Source: Streptomyces sp. NBC_00178
GTDB taxonomy: Bacteria > Actinomycetota > Actinomycetes > Streptomycetales > Streptomycetaceae
Direction of reading: 5' to 3'
NCBI RefSeq assembly: GCF_036206005.1
Contig: NZ_CP108143.1
Coordinates: 3,176,001-3,240,000 of the forward strand
DNA length: 64,000 nt
Part shown: positions 32,591 to 41,873 of the stretch, one piece after another
Layout of the letters: every line of letters begins with the position of its first letter
Position numbering within the stretch: position 1 is the stretch's first letter
The notes under the pieces: generated by a model
Told to the model about the DNA's origin: nothing
The model's input: the letters and a program-made list of their open reading frames with translations, nothing else
The model's database searches: none
Position numbers and translations under genes: made by a program

Positions 32591-34561
32591 TCAGTTGGTG
32601 AAGGTGATGTACTTCCAGGCGCCGTGCGTCGTGGAGTTGACCGTGTCGCCGGAGGAGCCGTTGATGTACGACGAGCGCAACCGGGCGCGGATGCCCGCCT
32701 TGCCCGGGGCCTCCAGGCGCACCGCCGACGTGCCGTTCCTGGCCAGGGCGAAGTACTCGGAGCCCGTGTCGTACCAGGTTCCCTGGGAGTACACCTGGAC
32801 CTGGAGGCGCTGCTTGCGGCCGGAGTAGTAGTTCATCGTCGTCGTGAACACCGGGTCGGTGTTCTTCCGGAAGTAGTAGTACGTGGCGGAGCCGATCCGG
32901 CCCGTCTTGTAGTGCTTGGAGACGCTGGTGGAGATCTTCGCCTGGGCGTACGCCGTGGACTGCACGGTCTTGGAGGCGGAGCGGGCGTCGCCCGTGAAGA
33001 CCGCGGTGACCGTGGTGTCGCGGGTCATGTCGACGGTCGCCGAGACGTTGCCGGACGAGTTGACCTTGGCCGTCTTCAGGAGCTTCTTCGGCTTGTCCGT
33101 GCCGAACGGGTCCGCGTAGAGCGCCACCGTGCGGTTCTTGTACGTCTTGCCGAGGTGCGCGGTGAAGACGACGTCCTTGCCGTACGCGTACAGCTTGCCG
33201 TTGTTGCCCAGCGTCAGCGTGGTGGCGGCGCGGGAGACCTCCACCGCGTCGGAGCCCGCGGCGGGCGCGTGCGTGGCGTCGCCGGCGTAGGAGACCTTGT
33301 ACGTGACCTTGCCGCCGGCGGGCGGGGTGTCCGCGAAGGAGAAGCTGCCGTCCGCCTTGGTCCTGACGGTGGCCAGGGTCTTGCCCGCCGGTGACTCGAG
33401 GTCCGTACGGGTCACCTTCAGGGCGGTCCCCGCGGCGAGCGGCGTCTTCGACGTCAGCTTGCCGGTGACGCCGAGCTTCTTGGCCCGGTCCGACTTGGTG
33501 GGGGCCGCCACCTTGAGGGTGGGCAGTTCCTTGGTGGGATCGGTCAGCGCGCGGAGGGTGCGCGTGCCGTAGGTGTTCACGGAGACCGCGAAGACCCGGC
33601 CGGCGTCCGGCGCCCAGGCGAGCGCCCCTGGGACGAGGGTGTCGGCGCCGCTGCTGTTGCCGGTGTTGGGGAAGTCGTACTCCCGTGTCGGCACCGGGTC
33701 GCCGGGCCGGTGGATGTGCACGTCGGGGTCGTACCAGGAGAAGCTGCCGCCGGCGACGCTGCCGTCGGGTGCGACCCGCACGGCGTTCGGGTACGCGTCG
33801 ATGGGGTACCCGGTCTGCTCGGACAGGTCGGCGGTGGAGTAGGCGCCGATGCCGTATCCGTAGTCCGGGTCGCCCCACGAGGTGAGTACCTGGCTGCCGT
33901 CGGGCGTCAGGTCGATCTGCGTCACCGAGGTGTCCATGCTGCCCTTGACCCGCATGGCGGCACCGTCGGCCGAGACGTCGTACACGGCGAGATCGCCGCC
34001 GTTGCCCACTGCCAGCACGCCGGGTACGGACGGGTCCGACGCCAGGAACATGCCGAAGGCGCCGGAGAAGTCGACATCGCCCCGCTGGCGGAGGTGGACG
34101 ACGGGGTCGGCGCCGGAGACGTCGAGCGAGCCGATGTCGGTGCCGTGGGCGAACCAGACGCGGCCGTCCACCACTTCCAGGTCGCCGGGAGCCGCACCGA
34201 CCGGGTAGCTGGCGGACTGGGTGTAGGTCGCCGTGTCCACCGAGACGATCCGGTTGTCGTTCTTCACGGCCGCGTACACCTGGCCGGAGTCGGCGGACAG
34301 CGCGAGGCCGGTCACGCCGGAGAGCCCGGTCAGCGTCGCCTTCACGGTGCCCGCGTAGTCGGTGACGACGATCTTGCCGCCGGACGGGTCGGAGACGTAG
34401 ACCCGTTGGTGGGTGCCGTCCACGACCATGTCGCCGAACGAGGCCACCGGAAGCGTTTTCGTGGAGTCCGCTGTCGCCGGACCCGCGACGCCCGTTATCA
34501 GGGCTGCGGAACTGAACATGACCGCGAGTGCCGTCGCGGTCGAAATGCTGCGCCTGCGCAC
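32591..34561 (-). CDS. Exported beta-propeller/Ig-like repeat protein
   Basis: A 656-aa secreted protein. GTG 34561 starts a signal peptide (RRRSISTATALAVMFSSAAL, cleavage near PATADS). Residues about 35-360 contain propeller-like strands (GDMVVDGTHQRVYVSDP, KIVVTDYAGTVKATL, VRVAPDGSVAGGSFSWYDPD). Residues 365-560 hold two Ig-like/bacterial Ig3-type domains (PAGKTLATVRTKADGSFSFA, VTYKVSYAGDATHAPAAG). The C-terminal about 90 residues are Tyr/Thr-rich with GSATYYYFRKN and GTWYDTGSEYFA. Likely a cell-surface or extracellular protein of unknown ligand. A long frame extending upstream of the GTG lacks coding signals. Confidence 0.85.
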   Translation of the reverse strand: MRRRSISTATALAVMFSSAALITGVAGPATADSTKTLPVASFGDMVVDGTHQRVYVSDPSGGKIVVTDYAGTVKATLTGLSGVTGLALSADSGQVYAAVKNDNRIVSVDTATYTQSASYPVGAAPGDLEVVDGRVWFAHGTDIGSLDVSGADPVVHLRQRGDVDFSGAFGMFLASDPSVPGVLAVGNGGDLAVYDVSADGAAMRVKGSMDTSVTQIDLTPDGSQVLTSWGDPDYGYGIGAYSTADLSEQTGYPIDAYPNAVRVAPDGSVAGGSFSWYDPDVHIHRPGDPVPTREYDFPNTGNSSGADTLVPGALAWAPDAGRVFAVSVNTYGTRTLRALTDPTKELPTLKVAAPTKSDRAKKLGVTGKLTSKTPLAAGTALKVTRTDLESPAGKTLATVRTKADGSFSFADTPPAGGKVTYKVSYAGDATHAPAAGSDAVEVSRAATTLTLGNNGKLYAYGKDVVFTAHLGKTYKNRTVALYADPFGTDKPKKLLKTAKVNSSGNVSATVDMTRDTTVTAVFTGDARSASKTVQSTAYAQAKISTSVSKHYKTGRIGSATYYYFRKNTDPVFTTTMNYYSGRKQRLQVQVYSQGTWYDTGSEYFALARNGTSAVRLEAPGKAGIRARLRSSYINGSSGDTVNSTTHGAWKYITFTN

Positions 34562-34756
34562 AGTGATGTGACCCCCACATGAGAAGCCCGGTACCCCGAT
34601 GGGACCGAAGCAGATCAAGCCGCGCGTCCCCCCTCGCACCGCAGTGGGTGCGTGAACGCCGGCGAAGGTGCAGCGTAGGGCATGGAGGTGACACTTGAGG
34701 AGTGAAATATGTAGCGGCGGCATCCCGGTCACCGCCGCCCGTGGCGGGTCCGCCGG

Positions 34757-35686
34757 TCACTGCCCGCCCCCACCGTCCCCTCCCCCGTCCGCCAGGATCT
34801 CGCCGATCACGTGCCGGGCCGTGGCCGCCATCACCCGGTTCGACGTCCGGTAGTACGAGAGCTCCATGAGCGCGACCGACAGCGCCCAGCCCCGGCCCCG
34901 CGCCCACACCTCGGCCTCCGCCTCCGCCGCGCCCGCCTCGCCGCCCGTCGCCGTCCCCCTCGCCACTTCCGCGCGGAAGACCGTTCGCGGTCCGGGCGGC
35001 AGCAGGTACCAGGCCGCGATCAGGTCCACCGCCGGGTCGGCCAGGCCCATGCAGCCGAAGTCGATGACGGCGGTGAGCCGGCCGCCGGCGACCAGGACGT
35101 TGCCGGGCTGGAGGTCGCCGTGGACCCACACCGCCGGACCCCGCGGTCCGGGCGCGCGCAGGGCCTGGGACCAGATGCCGGCGGCGGCGTCGGTGTCGAT
35201 CACCCCGTGCAGTGCCCGCAGGGCGTCGCGGGTGGCCCCGTCCCGGGCGGCCAGTGGTTCGCAGCGGTAGGCCGGCGGGGCGTCCGTGGGATCGGCCACG
35301 CGCAGGGCCCGTACGAACTCAGCGAGGTCCCCGGCGAGTTCGGCGCCGCCGGAGCCCGGCGCCGGGTTCGCGCCGTCGAGCCAGCGGCACACCGACCAGG
35401 CCCACGGGTAGCCCTCGGCCGGCGCACCCAGTCCCAGGGGCGCGGGCACGGCGTACGGGAGGTGCGGGGCGAGGCGGGGCAGCCAGCGGTGCTCCGTCGC
35501 CGCGTCCTGCGATCCGCCCTCCACGCGCGGCAGCCGCACCGCCATGTCCGGGCCCAGCCGGTAGATCGCGTTGACCGTCCCGTGGGAGGCGACCGGCTCG
35601 ACGGGCAGGTCCGCCCAGGCGGGGAACTGCGCTGCCAGCAGGCGCCGTACGAGCGCCGCGTCGGTCTTCGTCTCGTCGGCGTGCAT
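34757..35686 (-). CDS. Aminoglycoside phosphotransferase family kinase
   Basis: A 309-aa APH/ChoK-like kinase. The catalytic loop is VHGDLQPGNVL (H-G-D-x-x-x-x-N) at about residue 200, and the metal-binding DFG-like motif is IDFGCMGLADPAVDL at about 219-233. The N-lobe strands with HGTVNAIYRLG replace the glycine loop. Most such chromosomal genes phosphorylate unknown small hydroxyl compounds rather than antibiotics, so resistance should not be assumed. The ATG at 35686 is chosen; the frame goes further upstream without a ribosome-binding site. It is 50 bases downstream of the zinc-ribbon gene on the same strand. Confidence 0.85.
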   Translation of the reverse strand: MHADETKTDAALVRRLLAAQFPAWADLPVEPVASHGTVNAIYRLGPDMAVRLPRVEGGSQDAATEHRWLPRLAPHLPYAVPAPLGLGAPAEGYPWAWSVCRWLDGANPAPGSGGAELAGDLAEFVRALRVADPTDAPPAYRCEPLAARDGATRDALRALHGVIDTDAAAGIWSQALRAPGPRGPAVWVHGDLQPGNVLVAGGRLTAVIDFGCMGLADPAVDLIAAWYLLPPGPRTVFRAEVARGTATGGEAGAAEAEAEVWARGRGWALSVALMELSYYRTSNRVMAATARHVIGEILADGGGDGGGGQ

Positions 35687-35735
35687 CGTGCCGATGCAAG
35701 CCGCATCGGCACGGCGCGTCAAACGGGATTCGGCC

Positions 35736-36665
35736 TCAGCGGCAGGACGCCTTGATCTGCGCCGCCGCGTGGTGGGCCCCGACCAGTGACTCGTCGCCCC
35801 AGTCACGGCCCCGGTCGAGGAGCTGCACCGCGAAGGTGTCGCCCTTGACCGGGTAGCTCCGTACGTCGACGGCGCTGCCCCGGTGCTCCCGCTGACGCAC
35901 GGCGAAGCCCGTGTAGGCCGAGTCCGCGTCGTGCGGGTCGGAGAGCACGCGGTACGCGGTGGGGTTGCCCGCCACGTCGCGGTCGCGGACGCTGCGCGGC
36001 ACGAAGACGGTCAGCGCGCATTCGCGGAAGCCGTCGCCGAGGTGCCAGGCCCAGACCGCGCTGCTCCCCCGGTCCTCGGCCGGGCTCCCGGACATCGGGA
36101 CGGCGCTGAACCGGCCGTCGCAGGTGGTTCCCTCGAAGCCGCCGGACTCGACGGTGTACCACCCCGCGTCGCCGTTCTCGAACCGCCCGCGTTCCGCGTA
36201 GTCGCCCGATGTGCAGCCGGGCCCGGCCCATTCGGAGAAGCGGTAGGCGCCCGGTTCGGGGGACGGCGCCGGGCTCCCTGCCGTCGGGTCGGCGGGCGGC
36301 CCGCCGTCCCCGGGATCCGGGGCGGGGGGAGCGCCGGTGTCGCCGGGTCCGATACGGGTGGGTGCCCCGCCGGCACCGATCGGTGCGGGTACGGCGCCGG
36401 CCCGGCCCGCCGCCTCGGTACGCCCGGGCCCGTCCCCCGAGGCGAGCAGCGACACGGCGGTGGCCAGGCTGCCCGCGGCCATCACGACTCCCGCCGCCAG
36501 CAAGGCCTTTCGGCGCCTGGTGAGCAGGGAGACCCGGCCCATCACGGTCTCCTGCGCGATCCAGGAACTGCTCTCACGGGGCGAGCGGGACACGGAGCCG
36601 CACTCGGGGCAGACCATGCCCGGCAGTGGACCGACGCGTTCGCCGCCGCAATGTTGGCACTTCAT
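35736..36665 (-). CDS. Zinc-ribbon, single-pass membrane protein
   Basis: A 309-aa protein. It starts with a zinc ribbon, MKCQHCGGERV...MVCPECGS (C3/C6, C19/C22). A cytoplasmic linker and one membrane segment (about residues 53-75, KALLAAGVVMAAGSLATAVSLL) follow, then a Pro/Gly/Ala-rich spacer (about 80-145) and an outer domain with four cysteines (GPGCTSGDY, GTTCDGRF, RECALTVF, IKASCR). The topology suggests a sensor or scaffold linking a cytoplasmic partner to the cell surface. No family name recognised. Confidence 0.75.
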   Translation of the reverse strand: MKCQHCGGERVGPLPGMVCPECGSVSRSPRESSSWIAQETVMGRVSLLTRRRKALLAAGVVMAAGSLATAVSLLASGDGPGRTEAAGRAGAVPAPIGAGGAPTRIGPGDTGAPPAPDPGDGGPPADPTAGSPAPSPEPGAYRFSEWAGPGCTSGDYAERGRFENGDAGWYTVESGGFEGTTCDGRFSAVPMSGSPAEDRGSSAVWAWHLGDGFRECALTVFVPRSVRDRDVAGNPTAYRVLSDPHDADSAYTGFAVRQREHRGSAVDVRSYPVKGDTFAVQLLDRGRDWGDESLVGAHHAAAQIKASCR

Positions 36666-36736
36666 GGCAGCACACCTTGCCAGTGCGGCGCCGCCTGAGC
36701 GAGGGTTCCCGCATTATGTGCGGGCGCGGGCCTTCG

Positions 36737-38557
36737 TCAGCGCAGTTCCTCCGGGCAGGGTGTGCCCGGCTGCAGCTGGTAGGGCGCCGCCAGGCGGTAG
36801 ACACCGGGGCGCGGGGCGAGCAGTTCGGTCCACTCGTCGCCGTCCCCGTCCTCGTCGACCTTGATCAGGCAGCCGTGGTCGTTGACGAAGTCCTTGGGCG
36901 CGTCCCCGTCGTCGGCCGACCGCTTCCTGGACGCCTCGGTCTCCTGCGGCCGCTCCACGCTCTTCCCCTTGTCGTCGACGACGGCGAGCCAGCGGGAGTA
37001 CGGGATGCGGATCAGGACCCGGCCGGCGGACTGCACCCGGATCGTCAGCTCGTCGTCGCCGGCGTGCTCCACCGTCGCGGGCGGATCGGCGAGCGGTACC
37101 GGGTCCAGGACCCGGAACAACTTCCAGTTGGCGTCGCTCCAGACCGCCTTCAGGTACGGCTGGCCCTTCTCGACGAGCCCCGCCTCCTGCTCCGCCCCGC
37201 TGTCCGGGTCCCCCGTCGGCAGCACCACGTAGTGGACGGCCCAGCGGTCGAGCCACTCGCGGTAGTTCACGGCGTTGAGGGTGTCGTCGTAGAAGAGCGG
37301 GTTGCGCTTCATGTCGGCCTGCCGGTTCCAGCCCCGGGCCAGGTTGACGTACGGCGCGAGAGCGGAGGCCTCCCGGTGGCTGCTGGCGGGGACCACCTCG
37401 ACCCGGCCCCGCTCGGCGCCGGCCCTCTGGAGCTGGTTGACCAGCGGCGCCAGTTCCCGGTTCCAGGAGGCGGTGGGGGCGGTGCGCAGGATGTCGTCGA
37501 CGCCCTTGAAGCCGATCCAGAAGTTCAGCCCCAGGAAGACGATAAGCAGCGCGTACCAGTGCCTGCTGTGGCGGGTGGTGTACGGCAGGGCCGCGAGCAG
37601 GACGACCCCGGCGAACAGCATCGCCATGCGCGACACGTTCGAGCCGATCTGGGAGTCGACCACATAGGTCAGCAGGGTCCCGACGCCGTACACCGCGGCG
37701 GCCGTGCGCACGGTGTGCCAGTCCCGGGGCACCAGGAGGAACACCAGGACGGAGAAGACGAACGGCAGGGACAGGGTCCCGAGCGACATCGGCTGCGTAC
37801 CCGAGAAGGGGAACAGCCACGCGGACAGGACGACGACGACCACGGGGGGCAGGCCGATCGCGTACGCCCCGGGGCGGCGTTTGTTCAGGAACAGCGCCGT
37901 GGCGACCACCCCGAGGAAGAGCCCGGCGACGGGGCTGCCCGCTGTGGCCAGTGCGGCGAGCGGGGCCGCCACGACGGCCTTCGCCCAGCGCCGGTAGCGC
38001 CACCGGTGGGGCCAGCAGAACACCGCGGCGACCGCCCCGAGCGCGAACATCATGCCGAGCCCGAACGTCACCCGCCCGGACAGGGCGTTGCACAGGTAGG
38101 CGAAGACCCCGGCGAGCGCGCAGGCGAGGGGATTGCGGACGGCGGGCACCCGCACCAGGATCAGCGCGGTGAGCGCCGACGACACCGTGCCGACGACCAT
38201 CATCGTCGTACGGACGCCGAGCACCGACATCAGATAGGGCGACACCACGCTGTACGAGACGGGGTGCATGCCCCCGTACCAGGCGAGGTTGTACGCGGTT
38301 CCGGGGTGGCGGCCGACGAACTCGGCCCAGGCGTCCTGGGCGGCGATGTCCCCGCCGCTGTTCGCGAAGAAGAAGAACCAGAGCAGGTGCACCGCCGCGG
38401 CGACGACCGTCGTGGTCAGGACCGGGTGGCGGCGCAGGCGGCTCCGTACCGAGGTGTGCGGCCCGTCGCCGTCCCCGGCGGCCTGGGCCGGGATCCGGAC
38501 GGCCAGACGTTCGACGGGCGGACTGTGGTCAGCCCTCGTCGGCTCAGCGGTGGTCAC
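36737..38557 (-). CDS. Polytopic membrane protein, possible GT-C-type glycosyltransferase
   Basis: A 606-aa protein with about 11 membrane segments between residues 45 and 350 and a soluble C-terminal domain of about 250 residues. The layout (an Asp in the first outer loop, GGDIAAQDAW, and FANSGG nearby) resembles GT-C enzymes using lipid-linked sugars, but no diagnostic motif is certain. Some annotations might call it MFS, which the C-terminal domain argues against. GTG 38557 follows GGGGAGAG at 6 bases. On the minus strand it lies upstream of the zinc-ribbon gene. Confidence 0.6.
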   Translation of the reverse strand: MTTAEPTRADHSPPVERLAVRIPAQAAGDGDGPHTSVRSRLRRHPVLTTTVVAAAVHLLWFFFFANSGGDIAAQDAWAEFVGRHPGTAYNLAWYGGMHPVSYSVVSPYLMSVLGVRTTMMVVGTVSSALTALILVRVPAVRNPLACALAGVFAYLCNALSGRVTFGLGMMFALGAVAAVFCWPHRWRYRRWAKAVVAAPLAALATAGSPVAGLFLGVVATALFLNKRRPGAYAIGLPPVVVVVLSAWLFPFSGTQPMSLGTLSLPFVFSVLVFLLVPRDWHTVRTAAAVYGVGTLLTYVVDSQIGSNVSRMAMLFAGVVLLAALPYTTRHSRHWYALLIVFLGLNFWIGFKGVDDILRTAPTASWNRELAPLVNQLQRAGAERGRVEVVPASSHREASALAPYVNLARGWNRQADMKRNPLFYDDTLNAVNYREWLDRWAVHYVVLPTGDPDSGAEQEAGLVEKGQPYLKAVWSDANWKLFRVLDPVPLADPPATVEHAGDDELTIRVQSAGRVLIRIPYSRWLAVVDDKGKSVERPQETEASRKRSADDGDAPKDFVNDHGCLIKVDEDGDGDEWTELLAPRPGVYRLAAPYQLQPGTPCPEELR

Positions 38558-38702
38558 TGCGACTCTCCCCGTCCCTGCCCGGGCCTGCCGAACCGTCGAT
38601 CGCTCCACGGGCCTCATCCGTACTCGGGGAGACGCGTCCCGACGCCACTCCGTTGCCCTCGGGACGCTAGCACGCGGCTTTTCGCCCGCGCTGCCCCCTC
38701 GT

Positions 38703-38743
38703 CGGACGGCCTCCGCCCCGCACTGCGGGGCGGAGGCCGTCCG
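38703..38743 (-). terminator. Perfect 19-bp hairpin after the carboxypeptidase gene
   Basis: Arms 38703-38721 and 38725-38743 are exact 19-base complements around ACT. The hairpin lies just past the stop of the carboxypeptidase gene and before the next minus-strand gene. Confidence 0.8.
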
Positions 38744-38749
38744 GGCGGG

Positions 38750-41677
38750 TCAGGAGATGCGGGTGAGCTTGTCGCCGAAGCCCGGTTCCGTCATCCCGTC
38801 CTGCAGGGCGACGGGTGCCGTGACCTTGCCCGTGCCGGTTCCGATCGTCACCTGTCCTACGACCGTGCCGGCCTTCGCCGCCTGCTGGAGCGGCTCGCCG
38901 GTGGCGCTCAGGTCGAGCTTCACTTCGAGGCCGCCCCAGCCGACCGCCTTCAGGTCCTTGGTGGCGACCACGGGGGTCTGGACCCCGAAGCCGTTGTCGA
39001 CGTAGCCGACGACCTGGCCCTTCTTGACGACGGTGGCGGAGTCGACGCCCTTCTGCGCGGTCCGGATCAGTTCGAGGCTGTTGTGTATGGCCCGCTGCAG
39101 CTTCGCGTCCAGGGTGCCGTCCAGGTTCGCGCCCATCACCGCGCCGATGATGCGGCGCGTCTTGCCGTCGACGACCGTCTCGGCGGTCCAGACGAGGTTG
39201 CCGCCCGCGGGGGTCGACGAGCCGGTCTTGATGCCGCTCACGCCCGGTTCCAGCAGGATGTTGTTGTTGTTGTAGATCGTCTTGCCGATGCCCGGGATGT
39301 CGGCCTGCGGCATGTTGACGATCTCGCGGAAGACGTCGTTCTGCGTGACCGCCCTGGCCAGCTTGAGCTGGTCGGCCGGGGTGGACCGGGTGGTGGGCTC
39401 GAGACCGCTCGGGTCGGTGTAGACCGAGTTCGTCATCCCGAGGTCCTTCGCCGCCGCGTTCATCTTCTCGACGAACGCCTTCTCACTGGTCGCGTCCCAG
39501 CGGGCCAGCAACCGCGCCACGTTGTTGCCGGAGGGGATCATCAGCAGCTGGAGCATCTGACGCTCCGTGTACTTCTGTCCCTCCTGGATCGGCGCGGTCG
39601 ACTCGTCGGGCCGGTTGGCCTCCTCACCCGCCTTCGCGTCGACCACGATCTGCTCACCGTTCTGCTTACCGGTGATGGGGTGGCCCTGGAGGATCACGTA
39701 CGCCGTCATGATCTTGGCGACGCTCGCGATCGGCGCGGACTCCTCCTTGCCGTACGAACCGATGGTGCCGACGCCCTCGACCTCGACGGCCCCCTGGCCC
39801 TCCTCCGGCCACGGCATGTCCAGCTTGTCGCCCCCGAAGGTGAACGTCGGGTCCGCGGACAGGGTCAGCACCGGGTCGGGAAGCGGGCGCACGGCCTGCG
39901 CGATCGCAAAGATGATCAGCGCGAGCAGGAGCAGCGGCGTCCAGATCTTGACCCGCCGCACCGCCGTGCGGACGGGGGTCTCCTCGGGCGGCGGGGTGTT
40001 CGTCAGCTCCGCCAGCAGGTCGAGCGGGGGCTTCGGCGGCATGGGCTGCTGCCTGGTCCGCTCGGCCTCGGTCAGCGCGGGCCGGGCGCCGGCGGGGGCG
40101 GCGGCACCCGCCGAGATGTCCGGCGTGACGGTGGGGCCGACCACGGTGGGCGCGGGGCGTACGTCGTCGGAGCGCAGCGGCACGAACCGGCTGGTCCGCT
40201 CCGCGGGGGTCTCGGGGGTCCTGGAGGGCTCGGATGCCCCGGGCGTCCGTGCACCGGAGCCGCCGGGGGCGGGCTCGCTTCCGGTCCGGCTCTTCTTCGA
40301 CGGGAGCTTCAGCGCGGTCGTGGGCTGGTCGACCCGGTCGACGCGCGGCGCCTTGAAGACGGCGGTCGGATGATCGATTCCTCGCTCGTCATCTGCGGAA
40401 TCGGCCGTGCCGGACTTCTTGGCCTTGTCGGCCGTGCCGGTCCTGCCGGCCGCTTCTGCCTTGTCGGCGGCGGCCGGCTTCTCGGCGGCGGCCGCCTTTT
40501 CGGCCGTGTCGGCGCCCGTCGCCTTGCCGGCCTTCTCGGTCTTCTCGGCCTCCTCGGCCTCCTCGGCCTCCTCGGCCTTCTCCGGCTTCTCGGCCTTCTC
40601 GCCCTTCTCGGCCTTCTCCGGCTTCTCGGCCGGGGAGGACTCTTCCCTGCTCTTCGGGACGCGAGGGGCGCTGCCGGAGGCGGCACCTGCGGCCGGGGCG
40701 TCGGCAGGCTCCGAGTCGGACTCTTCCGCCCCGGCTTCGACCTTGGTCTCGGCAGCGGCCTCGGCGTCATCGGCGCCGGAGTCCGCCGACGCCTTGTCGT
40801 CGCCCGCTGCGGACGCTTCGGCGTCCTCGGCGTCCGCGCCCTTCACGGTGCCCCCGGCCTCACTCACCGGCTCGGACCCGCTGTCCGGCTTCTTCGCACC
40901 CTCGGCGCCGCCGTCACCGCCGGTGGGGCGGTCCCCGCCTGCGGCTTCGTCGTCCTCACCACCGGAGACCCACGCCGCGACGGCGGCACGCAGCCGGGCA
41001 TCGGTCGGCGCCGGATCGGCGGATCCGGATCCCGCTTCGGCCTCGGACTCGGAAGAGGCGGCCTCGGGCTTCGCTCCGCCTTCGTCGTCGGACCTACCGG
41101 AAGGCGTGCCCTCGGACGCACCGGAGGGCGTGCCGGAAGGCGCATCCGTCGTGGCGGACTCGTCCGTCGTGCGTGCCGTGGGCGGCTCGGCAGCCTCTTC
41201 GCCCCGCTCCTCCGCCTCGGCGGCCTTCCCGGCCTTCCTGGGGGCCGCAGGGGCCTCTCCCGAGCCTTCCGGGGCCTTCGGAGCCGCAGGCGTCTCCTCG
41301 GGCTCCGCGTCACCTCCGGCCGGAGAGCCTCCGGACACGGAGGCGTCCTTCGCCGCGCCGTCCGTCGCCACGTCATCCGTCGCCACGTCGTCCGCCGCGG
41401 AGGCGTCCGTCTCCACGGAGTCGTCCGGCCCGGAACCTATGGCCGGACCGTCCTCCGACGGATCGGCGTCCGCGGAGCGCGGCACGCGGAAGACCGCGGT
41501 CCTGCTGTCCGCCGTGCCGTCCGTCTCGCCGTCCGCCCCTGCGCCCGCCGCGCCGCCCCGGGTACCGCCGCCCGCCGCGGCGACCGGTTCACGGAACACG
41601 GCGAGGCGCGGATCGCGCTCCTCGGTCGTCCCCGACGACTTCCGCTGCTCCGACTTGTCGGGGGACTCGCCCGCCAC
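38750..41677 (-). CDS. D-alanyl-D-alanine carboxypeptidase with long disordered cytoplasmic region
   Basis: Low-molecular-weight PBP (S11/PBP5-like) that trims the terminal D-Ala of peptidoglycan stem peptides. The last 380 residues hold the enzyme: SVAKIMTAY (SxxK, near residue 650), PSGNN (SxN, near 716) and IKTGSS (KTG, near 819). One membrane helix lies at about 578-600. The first 575 residues are an Ala/Glu/Asp/Ser/Lys-rich disordered cytoplasmic region with repeated EKAEKPEKAEEAEE-type units, making this about 975 aa instead of the usual 400. GTG 41677 has an AGGAGGT site. The extension could tether cell-wall or division partners. Confidence 0.9.
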   Translation of the reverse strand: MAGESPDKSEQRKSSGTTEERDPRLAVFREPVAAAGGGTRGGAAGAGADGETDGTADSRTAVFRVPRSADADPSEDGPAIGSGPDDSVETDASAADDVATDDVATDGAAKDASVSGGSPAGGDAEPEETPAAPKAPEGSGEAPAAPRKAGKAAEAEERGEEAAEPPTARTTDESATTDAPSGTPSGASEGTPSGRSDDEGGAKPEAASSESEAEAGSGSADPAPTDARLRAAVAAWVSGGEDDEAAGGDRPTGGDGGAEGAKKPDSGSEPVSEAGGTVKGADAEDAEASAAGDDKASADSGADDAEAAAETKVEAGAEESDSEPADAPAAGAASGSAPRVPKSREESSPAEKPEKAEKGEKAEKPEKAEEAEEAEEAEKTEKAGKATGADTAEKAAAAEKPAAADKAEAAGRTGTADKAKKSGTADSADDERGIDHPTAVFKAPRVDRVDQPTTALKLPSKKSRTGSEPAPGGSGARTPGASEPSRTPETPAERTSRFVPLRSDDVRPAPTVVGPTVTPDISAGAAAPAGARPALTEAERTRQQPMPPKPPLDLLAELTNTPPPEETPVRTAVRRVKIWTPLLLLALIIFAIAQAVRPLPDPVLTLSADPTFTFGGDKLDMPWPEEGQGAVEVEGVGTIGSYGKEESAPIASVAKIMTAYVILQGHPITGKQNGEQIVVDAKAGEEANRPDESTAPIQEGQKYTERQMLQLLMIPSGNNVARLLARWDATSEKAFVEKMNAAAKDLGMTNSVYTDPSGLEPTTRSTPADQLKLARAVTQNDVFREIVNMPQADIPGIGKTIYNNNNILLEPGVSGIKTGSSTPAGGNLVWTAETVVDGKTRRIIGAVMGANLDGTLDAKLQRAIHNSLELIRTAQKGVDSATVVKKGQVVGYVDNGFGVQTPVVATKDLKAVGWGGLEVKLDLSATGEPLQQAAKAGTVVGQVTIGTGTGKVTAPVALQDGMTEPGFGDKLTRIS
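40495..40640. repeat. 9-bp coding repeat in the carboxypeptidase gene
   Basis: CTCCTCGGC and close variants (TTCTCGGCC) repeat about 14 times, encoding alternating Glu-Glu-Ala and Glu-Lys-Pro triplets on the minus strand. Such an array can change length by slippage without shifting the frame. Confidence 0.8.
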
Positions 41678-41873
41678 CGGATTACCTCCTTGATGCGCCG
41701 CGGGGGCATGCCCGCAGTGTCCGAACCATCTACCAGTGTCCTGTGTGAACCTTTGGCCGAACCGCTAGACGAGAACGACATACCTAACGGTTCCCTCACA
41801 AAGCACCCAGGCACCCTCGACAGACCAATGTGAGAGGGGTCACCCTGTCACTCATCCACGCGGGGAGGCATGG

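Noticed and set aside
36626..41833. Open frame of 1735 codons on the plus strand
   Set aside because: It is antisense to the zinc-ribbon, large membrane protein and carboxypeptidase genes, which have clear motifs. It is Arg/Gly/Val-rich without any domain and arises from high GC3 in the real genes.
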